Shown here: in pieces, positions 1 through 12,362 of the stretch
Position numbering within the stretch: the first letter of the stretch is position 1
How the letters are laid out: the number at the start of each line of letters is the position of its first letter
Assembly (NCBI GenBank): GCA_013433145.1
Contig: CM024184.1
Span: 124,137-188,136, forward strand
Direction of reading: 5' to 3'
Length of the DNA stretch: 64,000 bases
Source: Ascaris suum
Lineage: Eukaryota; Nematoda; Chromadorea; Rhabditida; Ascarididae
Made by a program: the position numbers and the translations under genes
Notes under the pieces: model-generated
What the model was told of the DNA's origin: nothing
Seen by the model: the letters and a program-made list of their open reading frames with translations, nothing else
The model's database searches: none

Positions 1-3000
1 AGCCCGTTGCATTTATGTGGGCCCGTTCCCTAACGGTCAAGGCAACATATGACTAGACAGAGTGACGATTATAAATAGAAACTAGAGCTCCAAAGGCGAC
101 TGCAACGCCTAATCATGCAAATCTCATTGCACTTGACTTCCAATCGTCCCTAAACAGGTAGATTAAAGGACGCAAGAAATCGTCCCTATCGTGCTTCAAA
201 CCAAAGCAGTGACATGAACTCAACAAGCAACCGTTATATGTTCCTTATAATCTTTTTTTCTAATAATATCACCCGAGTATAACAAGAACTTCAATAAAGT
301 ACAGCTGTGTGCGTTAAAAATGCTGCTGGACGGTTCCTTTCAAAGAAAGACCTCTTAACGAACTCCAGTATCATTTCATTTCACAGTTTCCAGAATTCCC
401 TCTCCACTACGAGCGCCTTTGTGCTCAAACAACAACATCTGTTTAATCGTTGTTACCAGATCACAAGATGGCTTCCATATATACAAAGTCGAGCATTATG
501 TGTGGTGATATGTTTCTTTGAAAGCAAGACGACCAAGAAGCCGAAAGTTCTGTTGAAACATTAAAACATCTTCGAAATATTCACTTTGGAGTATTTTAAC
601 TCCCTATTCTACCTCGCCATCAAATAAACCATTCCCCCATACCAATATCCGATCATTTATATACGACATTTATGTATGACAACCGTGTCAAACATTACCA
701 GAGATAATTACTTCCTAAGTAAGCATTTTTCATTTTAATTGACAACTACCACTTGAATCGATTTGTTTGAAGACCTGAGTAAGCATTATACTTCTTTAAA
801 TACAATATTCAACCATGTATGGTGAGCGAAATTTGGAAAACTGTCCCTCTTAAATGAAATCGACAATTCCTCGCTAAACTGAACCGGTAACTTGCTCCTA
901 GTAAATAGCTGAGGCCACATGAAAATGAGTGGAAAATTCAGCGTAGAACATTCCCACTGACGGAATAGCTTCGTATAAATCTGCCTAGAAAAGTTTCTTT
1001 AAGAGATCAAATAATGCATTGTTGGCCAAAACTAGTCTTTAGAAAACATCTCTTATCTAACATGGCTTGTTTCATCAGATTCAATAATAAAATTCCAGGA
1101 AAAGCACACAATCTATGACATAAAACGTCTGGATATATTCCTGACAAACAAATGTTTCACCCGTTAAAAAGATCACTTCATCTCAATGAAACTTATCTAG
1201 TCGAAACATTACAGTCGATGCATAAAATTAGTGCAAGTACAACAAGGAGGTCAGAAAGGATGATCCAACAGCGATCGAGAAAATATTTGCTCCATCTTCC
1301 GCTAAAAATTTCACGACTCAAATGCAGAAAACCTAGTCATCTGTCGAAGATTCCCACTGCTTGAAATGTTGCGTCTTGCCATCTCAACTTAGTTTAAAAC
1401 TCCAATATTTCTGCTCACATCGTCCTTAGAAATTTCTGGCTTGTTCGTTTGCCGCCATTTATAGAGCGGATTTGTTATTCAAAAAAGTGGATTTTTATGC
1501 TTTTTTTCATTTTTTTGTACTTTCTAAGCTATATTTTCTAAGCTTCGATTTTTCTGAGCTATAGTTCGCGAAGCCTCCGTTTTCTATTTCACTTTATTTT
1601 TCAACAAACTTTCGGCACGCCTTAGTCCTTAAAAATATGCATCCAAAATGAGAATAACTTCCACGCTCTCTCTTTCCGCAAACCTAGAAACGGCTCGAAA
1701 TCCCCCCTCCCCACTTCCCCTAACTCCTAGGATGAAGACCTCATATTCTTTAAGCACCTCACTCAAATATTACTGAAGTACTGCATCAGCAACTTGATTA
1801 CGTATTGGTCATGGAAGGAAAGAAAACTTTTCGAGGGACAAAAAACCTTTCCATTGATGCACGTACTTCATATCATTGCCCAGCAGAATTGTGTTATCCA
1901 GGTGTAGAAAACGCAGTTCAAAATGAAGAAAAATGCTATAAAATAGGCTACAGCCAAAAGGCAATTAACATATGCACGTCACTACTCTAACAGCTTCAAT
2001 ATCGCATCAAGCAATGTGTTGCTGAAGTTTATAAGTCTTTAAAATGAAGACATCTATGCTTTTCACAAACTCTCTTCAGCAGCCATTAATGATGCAACTC
2101 AAAAACATCCTCATTTTTACAAAATGGTGTGGTGACCTAAAGAGTATGGCCACTCCGAACCTCAGCTAATCCCTTCCAAGCGAAAGCTGCGCGCTCACAC
2201 CTCGGATTGTGTATCAGACAGAAAATCCAAATGCCGACTTCCTCACTTGACGGAAACCAAGTCGTATCACCGTCCCTAAGAATCCGATCTCCATTCTGGT
2301 GGTGGTGTTCCAACATCGACGTAAATATGATAATAGAGTGGACGCACGGAAAACTGAAATATAACTTGAATTATTTACTCCAATTTTAACTTAAAATATG
2401 AGATGTTCACATATAAAGCTGCTAATGCTTTAAACTTGTGTTTATTTTCTCTCAAAAAATATCGACAATTGCATTTCATAGATCCGAGGTACTCCGTACC
2501 CCTCAGTGGTAAACAGTCGGAACCTGCACTGCGCAATAAAAATGTCGCCTTCAGTGAAATCAATAACTCAAAAAGTCCAAAGCAATGTTCTATCTTATCT
2601 GCCATATTATCTGCTTCTAAAAACTCGCACTTGGCAGTGTCATGTTCGCTCACATATACGCTGGTGTCTCTCTGTTCTGCAACTTCTGCTTGATAACCGC
2701 CGAAACTAGGCATGCTTTGCTGCATTTAGTGCACACGGCGGAATCACCCAATACACCATATTTCATACTGATTCCTTGACTCGAAAAAAACTATATATAT
2801 CTAAGTATGGGAAGAACTTTGCATGCAATTCCACTGGTTATTCCTGCTTTTGATTCATCTGAGCACAGAAGCAATGAAACAGTAAAAGAAAAGCTCGCAC
2901 GATATGCATGTTTCCAGCCTGCTCACCTCGTTATGACCTTCAAAAGCTACGAAAGCAAAAACAACACAGAACATAAAGCCTTATAATTCACCTGACCCGA

Positions 3001-5378
3001 CTACCTACGCAAATTTCCTATAAAAGCTTCACCTTTCTTTCGGCTGCCCCAATTGTGCGCGTAAACTTTCCACAAAACTTTAGCGTGAAATAAAAATCCG
3101 ACGAGTATCAAACAGACGCGGTATTTCTAATACAACCATTACCTCGGAATAAGCCCTAACGTGGAAAAAAAGGATATGAAATCACAGCCGCAATAAGGTT
3201 TTATAAAACCAGTTTTCGAAGGCATATTAAAAACGGATCTTCTGTAGCATCTTACAAGCGGTAAGACTAACCAAGGTATGAAGAGATAATTGATCATAGG
3301 GAAAAGGATACAGAAGTTCATATTCTGTTAATTCGTTTTCTAGCATACTTTTTTGCCTCACTCATTGTTTTCCGAGTTCTGCAACAGTAATTCGTGCTAA
3401 GCTATTTAGCAAATTTTGATTCTTTCCACCTAGAAAGGATAAATTTATGCTCATCTTTGGCAATCGCAGCTGATAAGTTAAATATCGCCAACCTTGACAA
3501 TTTTCCACGATGTAACGTTCAAGCCGTCTATCTGCCACCTCGTATCGGCTGAGTCGAGCAATTTATATCTGAAAACGATCTAATCAATTTCTAATATGGT
3601 GCAACTGAATCGCCTCCTCTCTTAAACAAAAAACCTCTAATCTCCTCAAAAAGTAGATAATTAGCAACTGATATAAAGCAATTAACGTGAGAAAACTTTT
3701 TTATGGAAAACTTACTCATATTTCCGTTCTTATGTGAAACGAGACTATTTCAGACACTCATAGAACACATGTACTCCGTCGACTTCCATGACAGATATCA
3801 ACAATAAGGCGCTTCTTATCAAATAATGGGCGCAATCAAAACATGAAACCGGCTCATCGAGTTGGTGGAATGAATGCAACGCGCCACGGCAAAGTGGTTC
3901 CGACTCACTTCTTCATCATGTCCTCTCTAGTCATGCTCATTAAAATTTCGCTGACGCGATGCATACACATACACTAAGCTTCATAAAAAGCACTGCACTA
4001 TAAAGCTCGATGCTAGATGTAAAATTATACACAATACGATGGAACTTTTCACGGAACCATACATCCTACCTGCTCGCTTGGCCAAATTCAGTCTACTTTT
4101 GACTCCTATCTCATTACTATATAAGCCTATGGCTGCGCTCCAATATATATGCAGGAGAAAATGAAGGCGAACATTTCGCATCGCGAAATATTCGCTTTCA
4201 TTCAGGCTAGCGCCCTCCACAACGAACCATCCATCCACTCTTATTAAAAGCGAAGCAGATTAAATTGCTTTGCACCTGTTTCGCTTGATCAAACTTAGGA
4301 ATATGATGAAAGCACAGCGTTTGTGCAGGAGGCACATCCCAGAAATAAGCATGACTGAAGTAACAACTGGTCATCAGCGGCTAGTCACCGACGATCCGGA
4401 TCGATCATCCCTTTCGGTCCACTTCATCGATCGTTGCGCATCTCCAACTTGTCTGCTTTTTTGCAGCGAAAAGACACCTGATCACTTTCGGCTTCACTAC
4501 ACCAAAATTAATCTCCACCACGGCATGCATTATATTTTTATAAAACCTCATGTGCTTCATATAATTAACTACGTAGTGGAAATTATTTTAGTTGTGGAAC
4601 TAAAATCCAATGAACAAATCGATATTAATGAGTAATTCACAGAACATTTTAAAAACGTTTGTAGTTCAGAATGGGAAATCACCATAAATCTCGACCTCTT
4701 TTTGAGCACACTTAAAGTCAGGAAAATGGCAGAAGCAAAATTAAAAGATCAAAAGGGGCCACGTTGAAATACAACATTTTGAAAAACGCGTAACGATACG
4801 TTCATTAAGCGAGAAATACCAATGCAGAGCAAGGAACGACATATCGCAAAAGACGGCCAGTAGGTTACTCCTATAGATATAGCACTAAACATACAGTCAG
4901 ATATAGTACTAAAAGTGCTCTTCAATATTCAGGTAACAAACTCGCATTTGCTTGGGAGCTGTGCGTTTCCTTTTGACGTGTTTTAACATCGAAAACCGAC
5001 CCGTTGATGGATCGGGTCTTTCAATCGTAACATTCCGCGACAGAATTCTTTTCCCTACAAATCAACTTTTCGCATCGCCCACTACCAAATTCCTCAGATT
5101 TATGACGACTACGAAGAGATATGAGATGGACAAAAACATTCTTGAGCTTTCCAGGAAGTCTATGAATAACAATTCACATTGAGGTATACTCATAAATAAA
5201 TAAGTCGCAGTTAAATTTAAATCGCGTAGATACACAGTTTCTTCCGAACAAGACAAACAGCGCCCGGCCACTTCTCCCTTTTATCTCACACTCCTCCAGT
5301 AATTTTTCATCTAAGTTTGCTATAGGCTTGAAGAAACGTAGTCTGACCCACACTGATTTCACATTTATGCCAGCAATG
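1..5378. other. No confident gene: downstream flank of the GT7 gene
   Basis: AT-rich DNA with only short, non-homologous open frames on both strands. 2375-2725 is open on both strands; its minus frame includes EADNMADKIEHCFGLFELLI, which looks protein-like but has no recognised relatives or splice frame. A phase-compatible alternative last exon of the GT7 gene begins at 5360. Confidence 0.5.
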
Positions 5379-5638
5379 CTATGATGTGTTTGGGAAAGGA
5401 TGAAGGATATCGGATACATTTTCGTCTAAAAAATGCTGAAAATAAGCTGGAGAAGACGCCAGCTGATTCGCATCGGTTTTACCAAAGCTTAAAATTCCGC
5501 TCCTTTCTTCTCGAATCTCCTCATACTTAATACTACAGATACTCAGGACAGACACATACCAATGTTTTATAATATGCGAATGTAACCTCTGCGGTACATA
5601 TGCAAACGGCACAAATTGCCTGTTGCCTTTTCCATAAC
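5379..5638 (-). CDS. GT7 gene last exon (tentative)
   Basis: Acceptor TTGTCTCATTAG, 134 bp after the previous donor, opens 85 codons to a stop at 5379 in the right phase. The distance from DDD to the IIKH motif is exactly that of DDD to MIRH in vertebrate B4GALT1, placing a conserved metal-ligand His correctly. The partner Met position is Ile. The remaining roughly 57 residues align only loosely (GILSF / AYFQHF against GLNSL / PLYTQI). A different downstream exon beginning at 5360 is also phase-compatible. Confidence 0.55.
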
Positions 5639-8600
5639 CTAATGAGACAAGACTGTGACCACATTAGCAAACGTTCTGGACGTATTCTATCCTTTTCGGT
5701 TGGATTTAACGTGGAAACGTGACAAACAGCATGCGGGATGCGCCAGAAACAAAAAGAGGCACAAAATCGAACCCATGTCGTCGTCCTCTCCACCCCACGC
5801 CCAGTACATGTTCGAATAACCGTTTACAGCCCTATAATCATCCATGCTGATAGCCAATACACCGCCAACTATTTCCTTATACCACAGTCTGAAAATATTG
5901 AGCATCACTTCGCGCTTGTAAAACATTAACGAATGCTCTTATGTGTGATGATATTACTCGTACTTTTATCTTATGCACATTCGATCATGATAATGGTGGA
6001 GCAAACCTCAAAGGCATAAGAAAGCAGATAAGTTTATTTCACTAGTTGCTCTCCTCCGCTAACGTGAACGCCGCAGATGACAGCCAAAAACATTACGCAC
6101 ATCTCAGTTCTTATGAGAAGAACCGGATGCGTTGCGCTATCCTCTTTATACCGAAAGTGATGCCTTACCTACAATAACCGCACCGAGGATCCGTGAGACA
6201 TGAACATTAATGTCCTACGGATGATTTTTTTGCAGTTTTGCATTTATTCACCCATGCATAGATTCTCATACTAGACCCAATAGCCCATATCCGGGATGCG
6301 CTGGAGGAGAGTAGTTATTCGTGCACGACTGCTATCCAGGCATGAAGCAGATGCTCTCATTAAATCCCTCCTCAGTTTTAAAATATAATGAGAGAACTTA
6401 CTGATATCCAAGGTTGCTGACGAAAGCGCCTATATGCCTTGGTGATGCTGGGCACCCGTAAGAGTTGTGGTCATCTTGCGGGAACATATCTACATCGTGG
6501 AAGATAACACAATCCACACCGAGACGCTCGGCCAATCGAAATGCGGCGTTCATTATGCGTCCTTTGTTAAATAGATCCTGACCACACTAGAAAATAAAAC
6601 TGCAATATTACCTTCGAAATTAATATTCTTGCAACACCTATAACATTACGCGAGCAAAAAGCAGTCGCCGACCGGCCCATGAAAGTAAAACGTGACCAAC
6701 AAGTCTGCCACATCCACCTTTCCCTCACATCCCCACCCCCAATCCCAAAACAAATGCCAGGCTCAAGCAGAAAGAAAATACAAATCGCCACTAGATAGAC
6801 TTGGAGACCCGAAGCAATGACATTAAAAAAACTCCTCTGCTCACAGTGTCTTCTTCCCAATTTATAAAAATGAACTGTGATTTGCATATTTCCTTCCCAT
6901 ACCAGCAAGAACAGTTTGAATGAAAAATGATGTTCCATATAAATATAATATACCTGTTCAGTTACGATGAATCGAAAATCGAGCAACTGCCTCTTCAGCA
7001 TCGGTACAAGAAAATCGATAAGTCGTGTCAAATGCGTCTGTCGGTCCCGAAACGGTATTATCACGGCTACCTGAAATATTTCAAGAGAAGTAAATCCTAA
7101 CTTACTTCCTACCACATCGATGCAGCAAAGAGTTTTAACAAATTCTGACTAAAATATTATAGAACATCAAAGATGAGTCAACTCATGTGCATACCTTCTC
7201 CCCTTACCTCCCTAACCAAAAACAATGCAATGCAAAGTGAGGAATTCAGCAGGTAGAAAGGCGAAAATATCCAAAGGCAAGGAAACTGCCTGAAAGGGAA
7301 GATGAAATTTCACTTCAGCTCTCAAAAGCAATTTATTTAAGCCCGAATCCCGATTCATCAGTAAGCGCCAAAACTTGCGTCACGATGAAAAATAGCAGCG
7401 AAAAACTATCGTTATCACAGCCATAATATGAAACCACTTGTTACCCTGAAGGAAAAAAAATTCTTTTCCCACGTTTGCGTTCATTTCCAATTCGGCCACC
7501 CACTAGCAACCGATAAAATTGAAGTGCTGCTTGAACCGACCGATGCGTAATCTTGAAAGCATGAGGAAGAAACTTTAACGCAAAGATTTCGGTTTATACA
7601 ATCACAAACGACTTACTATTTGAACAAGGTTTGCAGCATTGATCATCAAGGGCATGCTATTATGATCCATTTCTACCACTTGCCAGCCGCTCAAAGCTTA
7701 TAACCATTAGCTGGGATACTGAAACTTACCGATGTTCTCGTTCCCCCACATCTCACAACCACGAAGAAAATATTCCTTTCATGCAACTTCAAAAACAAAA
7801 AACTTCCATAGACTTCTCATATATAAAGCGTTGTTTTTGCCGGCTTTGAAGTGTACAGTCCCGTTTCACAAGCCATCTCAAGAAGACTTTAAAAAAAATC
7901 AGTGAGCTTCGTGATCCTTAGTTTTCGGTGCATATCTAGCGCAGATCGCACAACCTGTTATTGATATACTCAGAATATGCAACAGCCGCGATCTACCGAA
8001 TACCCACATTTACCAACAATTTGTAATAGCGTGCTGCTTTAGTTGGGCGAATGGAAGACGGACTGCCTTGGTTCATACGATCACTTCTGCACAATTAAAC
8101 GCGTCATTAATTTCTACTTATCAAGAGCATAGCAAAAACAAAAATATTCCCATTTAGAGTTTTGAGACTTTTCTTTTGAAACCGTTCCGACTAAAATCAA
8201 GGACAAAAGACTCTCCCAAAAATTCTTTGATACAATCACTGCTGTAAGTTGAAAAACGACAAACTTTAGTTAATAATTTTTACGTAATAGCCCACATCTA
8301 AATAATAACGATGTGGAAAAATAGCACTAAGGATTTTTGGGATCCGAATGTTCTTGTCACTCCTCGCACCAAATACACCTGTCTTAGACTTCATCCTAAC
8401 AAAAATTCATTTGAAAATTCCACGTTGAACAGAACTTCCCCTGATAAAGTAGTTTCAATGCTTAAAAATGCGTAGTCAAACTTACTTTATATCTTGCAAC
8501 GCATTCAGTTGGCTTCCAGCTCCCACCTGGTTTCAAATATGGGTAGTGACTTCTTACTTCAGCCTCTTTCAGGTTCGTTATCAAGAGAGTTGCCTGAGGA

Positions 8601-11600
8601 AGCTGCCCAACTGAAACAAACATCATTCAGACTCTCATAAAACCACTAAACAAAGAAGACCGGTTCGAATTAGAAACTATTCGTCAGAATGAACGATAAT
8701 TCCGAGACCGAAAGCTGTTAAGCAAATGCAGAGCATTCGCTGAGACACAACGAGATGGAATAAATGCAGCTTTCTTAATTATGATGTTGCTGCTTTCAAT
8801 CTTAATTATGAACCAACGAAGATTTCTTTTTTCCCTGAAATGGAAAGATCTATATGCTTTATCTGAAGACCTACTTTAGATGAAGTTTCGGCTAAAATGC
8901 AGCCTCGCTCATGATGTAATCCACTTAATGCGACGCCAAAACGATGTCACTCGTATTCTACTATAAATCGCCAGAGTACGACGGTTGACCTAGTGACCAA
9001 CAGCTACAAGAGACTCTTTGAGTTCGAAAACCCACGACAAAATAAACATTTGCTTAATAGAAGAAGATCCCATCATAAAAGCAACTTTTTAATGACCACG
9101 TTACACATGGCGAAAATTCTACAATTTATGTATCCATTGCGACCACCACTGAAAAGTTCATTTCTTGATCGATCGAGGTTTTGGGACCACCCCTGTCAAC
9201 CTTAACAGCAAGAATAAAAGTGAACGCGTCACTGATATCCGTCCTGTCCATGTGCAACAGCAAACAGCAAACCTAACTTGGCTATATCGTTTAAATTATC
9301 AACCACTGTTGAAGATTAATGTATGTGTGTCCTCGCCAACATGATACCAACGACAAGCAACCTATGCTCGAAAGATGTCTGTAGCGATAGAATTTAAGCT
9401 ATCTTCAAACGTCTCCAATCGGTGCACGCAGTCACTATATGTTACAGAAAAAAACGTAATAAGTTATGAGATGCACATAACACAACCTTTCGTTCATCAT
9501 ATGCAAATGAATGAGCAAATACCTGTCAAGGGTTGCTTACGTCATGCAACTACCGGCTGTAGCCAGATCTAAATATATCCATAATGCTAAAAACTGCCTC
9601 ACTATATCCGAATGAGGGAGGCAACTATTCCATTTTGGCAATGAAGAAAGGTATTCGTTGTTTACAACATGGTTTTCACCTTATGCTGATGATTATTTAA
9701 GGGCATAAGTCAGTGTTAAAAAGAGCACAAGTCAGTGTGAAAAAGATGGCATGAGTAGGAAGATGGAAAAATCAGCAAGCGCCAACTCAAATGCGATTTC
9801 AAAGTTGTAAAGAGCACAACTTACGAAAGCACATTGCGAAAATTTTTAAAGGCATAAATAAGTGGATTCCCTGGCTGCAAACAAAGCGGCCAATCTCATA
9901 AGTAAACTTTCAGAAGAACTGAAGAGGTATTTAAGAGTAGCACACTGTAGATGGAAATTCCTAAGTCACATATTATGCTGCCCTAACTGTTATATCTCCC
10001 AATTTCTTCCAAAAATCTAAGAACAAAAACATTAATAACGTACTCAAGTTTTTATTTTCTGCGATATCGGAACAAAGAGATTTGTTCTGCTGGCTAGCCG
10101 TTAACGCCCTCTTCGCCTCCAATTGCTCCAGTTTGGTTATTTCTGAGATCAGCGGATTCTCCTCAACGCGTCGTCCGTCCGTATCTGTTTTCGACCCGTT
10201 ATGCTTCTCCAATTTCATTTCAGGTGATCTGTTCATATCAGGCGATCTGGAAATTTTAACGTCATTTGCTACAAAGTTCCCGCATTGCTAACAATTATTG
10301 TCAAAAAAAGGAAAAGCATCCCTCCATCACACAGATGAAAAACTCTTCGCTACGTGGCAACCTGCCCGACTTGTTATTCCGTTAAAATCTACTGCGTCAT
10401 ACATAATTCGGCAAACCTGTGCAGCATAAGTTTATTGTCAAAAACTCGCAAAGCTGTTTTCGTCCAATCAAACATTGGCCACATAGAGACGGCGAAATGA
10501 AAACTTCATATCCCTTGCCTACACAAGCTCTTCCACACAGAATCTCAGGCCTCTCATTCGCATAAACCTTTTCAGATAAAAGTTCGCATCCCCCTTTTGA
10601 CAAGTTCTTCCTGAGAGACTGAAGCAAACGAAGTGTGAAGTAGCCAACCAGCACCAAACGTGAACAAATGATGAAAAGCCTTTCATTGAACTGTTACTTC
10701 TTCAACTTAGCTTGGCATGTTGAACACTCCCTGAACACTATCTCAAACAAATTCAGTTAAGCTGTCCAAATCTTTCGATGTCAAATCACGTTAACGGCAA
10801 TTTGGGTCAACTGTTTGGACTCCAAAGATTCGATCTTTGATACGAGACGGATATAACTCACACTACGCAACATGAAGGCTCCTTTTCTCTATCATACGGC
10901 CTTATTGAAACACTAATTTTATTCTACCTTTTCAAGAGAACAGTAGCGCGGGTATTTATGCCTCGTCGGCCATCTTCCAATAAACTACCATCAATATTTC
11001 TTCTGGATGCATTACTTTTATGCAGTATTAAGCAGTAATAAATAATTACAATCATTAAGAAATGCAGTATTTTCTTCGTCGATTAGGAAGGACGTAAGTG
11101 AATCCACAGCATTTTACTGGATTCTCTCAGAAAATGAGACTGAGATTGAGGATAAATCAAAATTCACCTGATACGCTCCTTTTCGGATTGCTGATGTGAC
11201 TGCTATAGCTCGTCGAATGTCTCTTCGTTAATTTGAGCATTATCTGCACCTACTACTGGTTGCACGCCAGCGAGGATATTCTGTCGTTGCTGTTGTTCTT
11301 TATGTTGCTGCATCGACTGCTGCTGCTGATTTTGCTCTACGCTTAGTAAGTCACGTGCTTTGTTCACTTTCAATCTGCAATAAATTACTACCCAATATTC
11401 GTTGAGTTTTTTCAGGCGACATTCGTGTAACCTTTCCAACATCAGCCCTTTTTAACACGAAACTTAAAATCTAAGGTGAGGGGGCTATGTTCATGAGAAA
11501 TTCTATATTTTCATCTAACATGACCTCAAAATTTGCATTTCTCAAAACTTGATCATAGCGGAAACGGCGGTTTTAACACTGATGATAAGGGGATGGGGAT

Positions 11601-12362
11601 GGGGATTCATTTATCTTACCGCTTCTCTGGTTATTAATAATCTGCCTCAAATCAACAGCCAAAACTGTCGATACAACTGCACTGCTGAGCAAAGCCACAA
11701 TCTGGGAGCTACTATATTTTATAATCTGTTAAAACATTATTACGACAGAATGTGGCTTTACTCAATTTCGAGCTTTAATTACTTCAAAAGATGTAGAGCA
11801 ATAAACTATTGCAAATCTATAACATTAACATATTCAGTCATTGCAGAATCTTACTAGCGTCACTATTCGTCATTAATGAGAGGCTTTATCAGTTATTTAT
11901 CAGCTATCAGCATCACAGAAAACAATATCACTGTATGTGCACATAACATGACGGATCCGATTCTCCATCAACAAATGATTGCCCGTTCTTATGACTGCTC
12001 ATGTTGCTAAGGACTGAAAAGCACCGAAAATTGCAATAGAATAATTCAATTAACTGCTGTCAGTTCTAAATAACGGAAAACATGTACGAATGATTAGGAT
12101 TGATGGAATGTCATCAATGGGTACAAGAGGGAAGAGGAAGGTGTGAAATGAGTAGAAAAGAACTGCTTAATGAAGACAAAAAAAAACATTTAATAAACGT
12201 TGAAATACGTCGATATACATATTTCGAAAATTTTACTTAGTGAAATAAGAAAGCTAACCCCATCGGCATAAGTGAGTTTCCAATCATCAGATAAACAAAT
12301 GCAGCACATATAAGAAAAGCAATGGAACGGCGAACGGTGAGCTGTGCGAGGATCGACGCCAT
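5379..12362 (-). CDS. Beta-1,4-galactosyl/N-acetylgalactosaminyltransferase (GT7 family), multi-exon
   Basis: Golgi type II enzyme that transfers Gal or GalNAc from UDP-sugar to terminal GlcNAc of glycoproteins or glycolipids. Exons in transcript order: 12259-12362, 10044-10246, 8486-8610, 6954-7070, 6402-6586, 5773-5888, 5379-5638. All phases join and give 1110 nt, about 369 aa, normal for the family. Visible in order: short cytosolic tail, signal anchor (about residues 14-28), polar stem, PGGSWKPTECVARYK, VAVIIPFRDRQTHL, NKGRIMNAAFRLAERLG, the Mn-binding FHDVDMFPQDDHNSYGC, the acceptor-site YWAWGGEDDDM, and a divergent C-terminus ending in IIKH. The residue before VGG that is Tyr in vertebrate B4GALT1 is Ile, which in known invertebrate homologues goes with GalNAc transfer. 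Orthology to C. elegans bre-4 or the related W02B12.11 cannot be decided by eye. Family certain; first and last exons less so. Confidence 0.9.
5773..5888 (-). CDS. GT7 gene exon 7: acceptor-binding WGGEDDD motif
   Basis: LWYKEIVGGVLAISMDDYRA is followed by VNGYSNMYWAWGGEDDDM. GGV and the WAWGGEDDD block form the acceptor site and the catalytic acid. The acceptor is ATTTTCAG. The donor G|GTTCGA is weak but keeps phase with the proposed last exon. Confidence 0.92.
6402..6586 (-). CDS. GT7 gene exon 6: DVD metal-binding motif
   Basis: Reads CGQDLFNKGRIMNAAFRLAE, then FHDVDMFPQDDHNSYGC, then PRHIGAFVSNLGYQ. FNxxxxxNxxF, DVD and the DDxNxYxC block are family hallmarks. The second Asp of DVD coordinates Mn2+. 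Acceptor TTTTCTAG, donor CA|GTAAGT. Confidence 0.95.
6954..7070 (-). CDS. GT7 gene exon 5: nucleotide-binding strand
   Basis: VAVIIPFRDRQTHLTRLIDF, then LVPMLKRQLLDFRFIVTEQ, bounded by acceptor ATATTTCAG and donor CAG|GTATAT. The IPFRxRxxHL motif binds the UDP-sugar in GT7 enzymes. Both boundaries are phase 0. Confidence 0.95.
8486..8610 (-). CDS. GT7 gene exon 4: start of catalytic domain
   Basis: Between acceptor TTTGTTTCAG and donor AAA|GTAAGT the exon reads GQLPQATLLITNLKEAEV, then YLKPGGSWKPTECVARYK. The last part matches the conserved PGG-x-x-x-P-x-x-C block that precedes the VAIIIPFR strand in beta-4-galactosyltransferases. The Cys is one of the conserved disulfide cysteines of the family. 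Confidence 0.92.
10044..10246 (-). CDS. GT7 gene exon 3: stem region
   Basis: Acceptor TTTCCAG and donor A|GTACGT enclose an open, charged, low-hydrophobicity segment (MKLEKHNGSKTDTDGRR ... LEQLEAKRALTASQQNKS). This is typical of the glycosyltransferase stem between anchor and catalytic domain. Phase in is 2 and phase out is 1. The outgoing phase matches the exon at 8610, whose family identity is certain. Confidence 0.7.
11168..11374 (-). CDS. Gln-rich cassette exon of the GT7 gene with in-frame UAG
   Basis: A 207-nt exon with acceptor TTTATTGCAG and donor CAG|GTGAAT. It begins with one base and ends with two, the same phase as the exon1/exon3 junction, so it can be skipped or included without a frame change. 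The frame encodes a polar, Gln-rich stretch (SVEQNQQQQSMQQHKEQQQR) ending NEETFDEL, then TAG at 11205-11203, then 11 further open codons (QSHQQSEKERI) up to the donor. It could be an alternative stem exon with a nonsense change, a poison exon, or a readthrough site. It could also be an unrelated C-terminal exon. Confidence 0.45.
12259..12362 (-). CDS. GT7 gene exon 1: cytosolic tail and signal anchor
   Basis: ATG at 12362-12360 starts 34 codons: a short tail with two arginines (LTVRRS), then a hydrophobic run (IAFLICAAFVYLMIG), as expected for a Golgi type II anchor. The frame stays open a little upstream, so the exact start is a choice based on the Arg-Arg/anchor layout. The proposed donor GG|GTTAGC leaves two bases, matching the one-base start of both candidate next exons (10246 and 11374). 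The exon lies almost 2 kb from the next certain exon, so the link is an inference from phase and topology. Confidence 0.6.

Noticed and set aside
2375..2725. 116-aa minus frame near the left end
   Set aside because: The opposite strand is open over the same stretch, there is no recognisable domain and no splice context; not annotated as a gene.
5650..5735. Minus-strand frame with LNPTEKDRIRPERLLMW resembling the NPxR...LL segment of GT7 enzymes
   Set aside because: No AG acceptor exists between the preceding donor (5772) and this segment, and its frame is not reachable in phase. It lies inside the 134-bp intron of the favoured model.
10397..10657. Minus frame (LVLVGYFTLRLLQSLRKN) considered as an alternative signal anchor for the glycosyltransferase
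   Set aside because: No in-frame ATG start and only a weak phase-compatible donor. The anchor at 12259-12362 has an ATG, Arg-Arg flank and matching phase.
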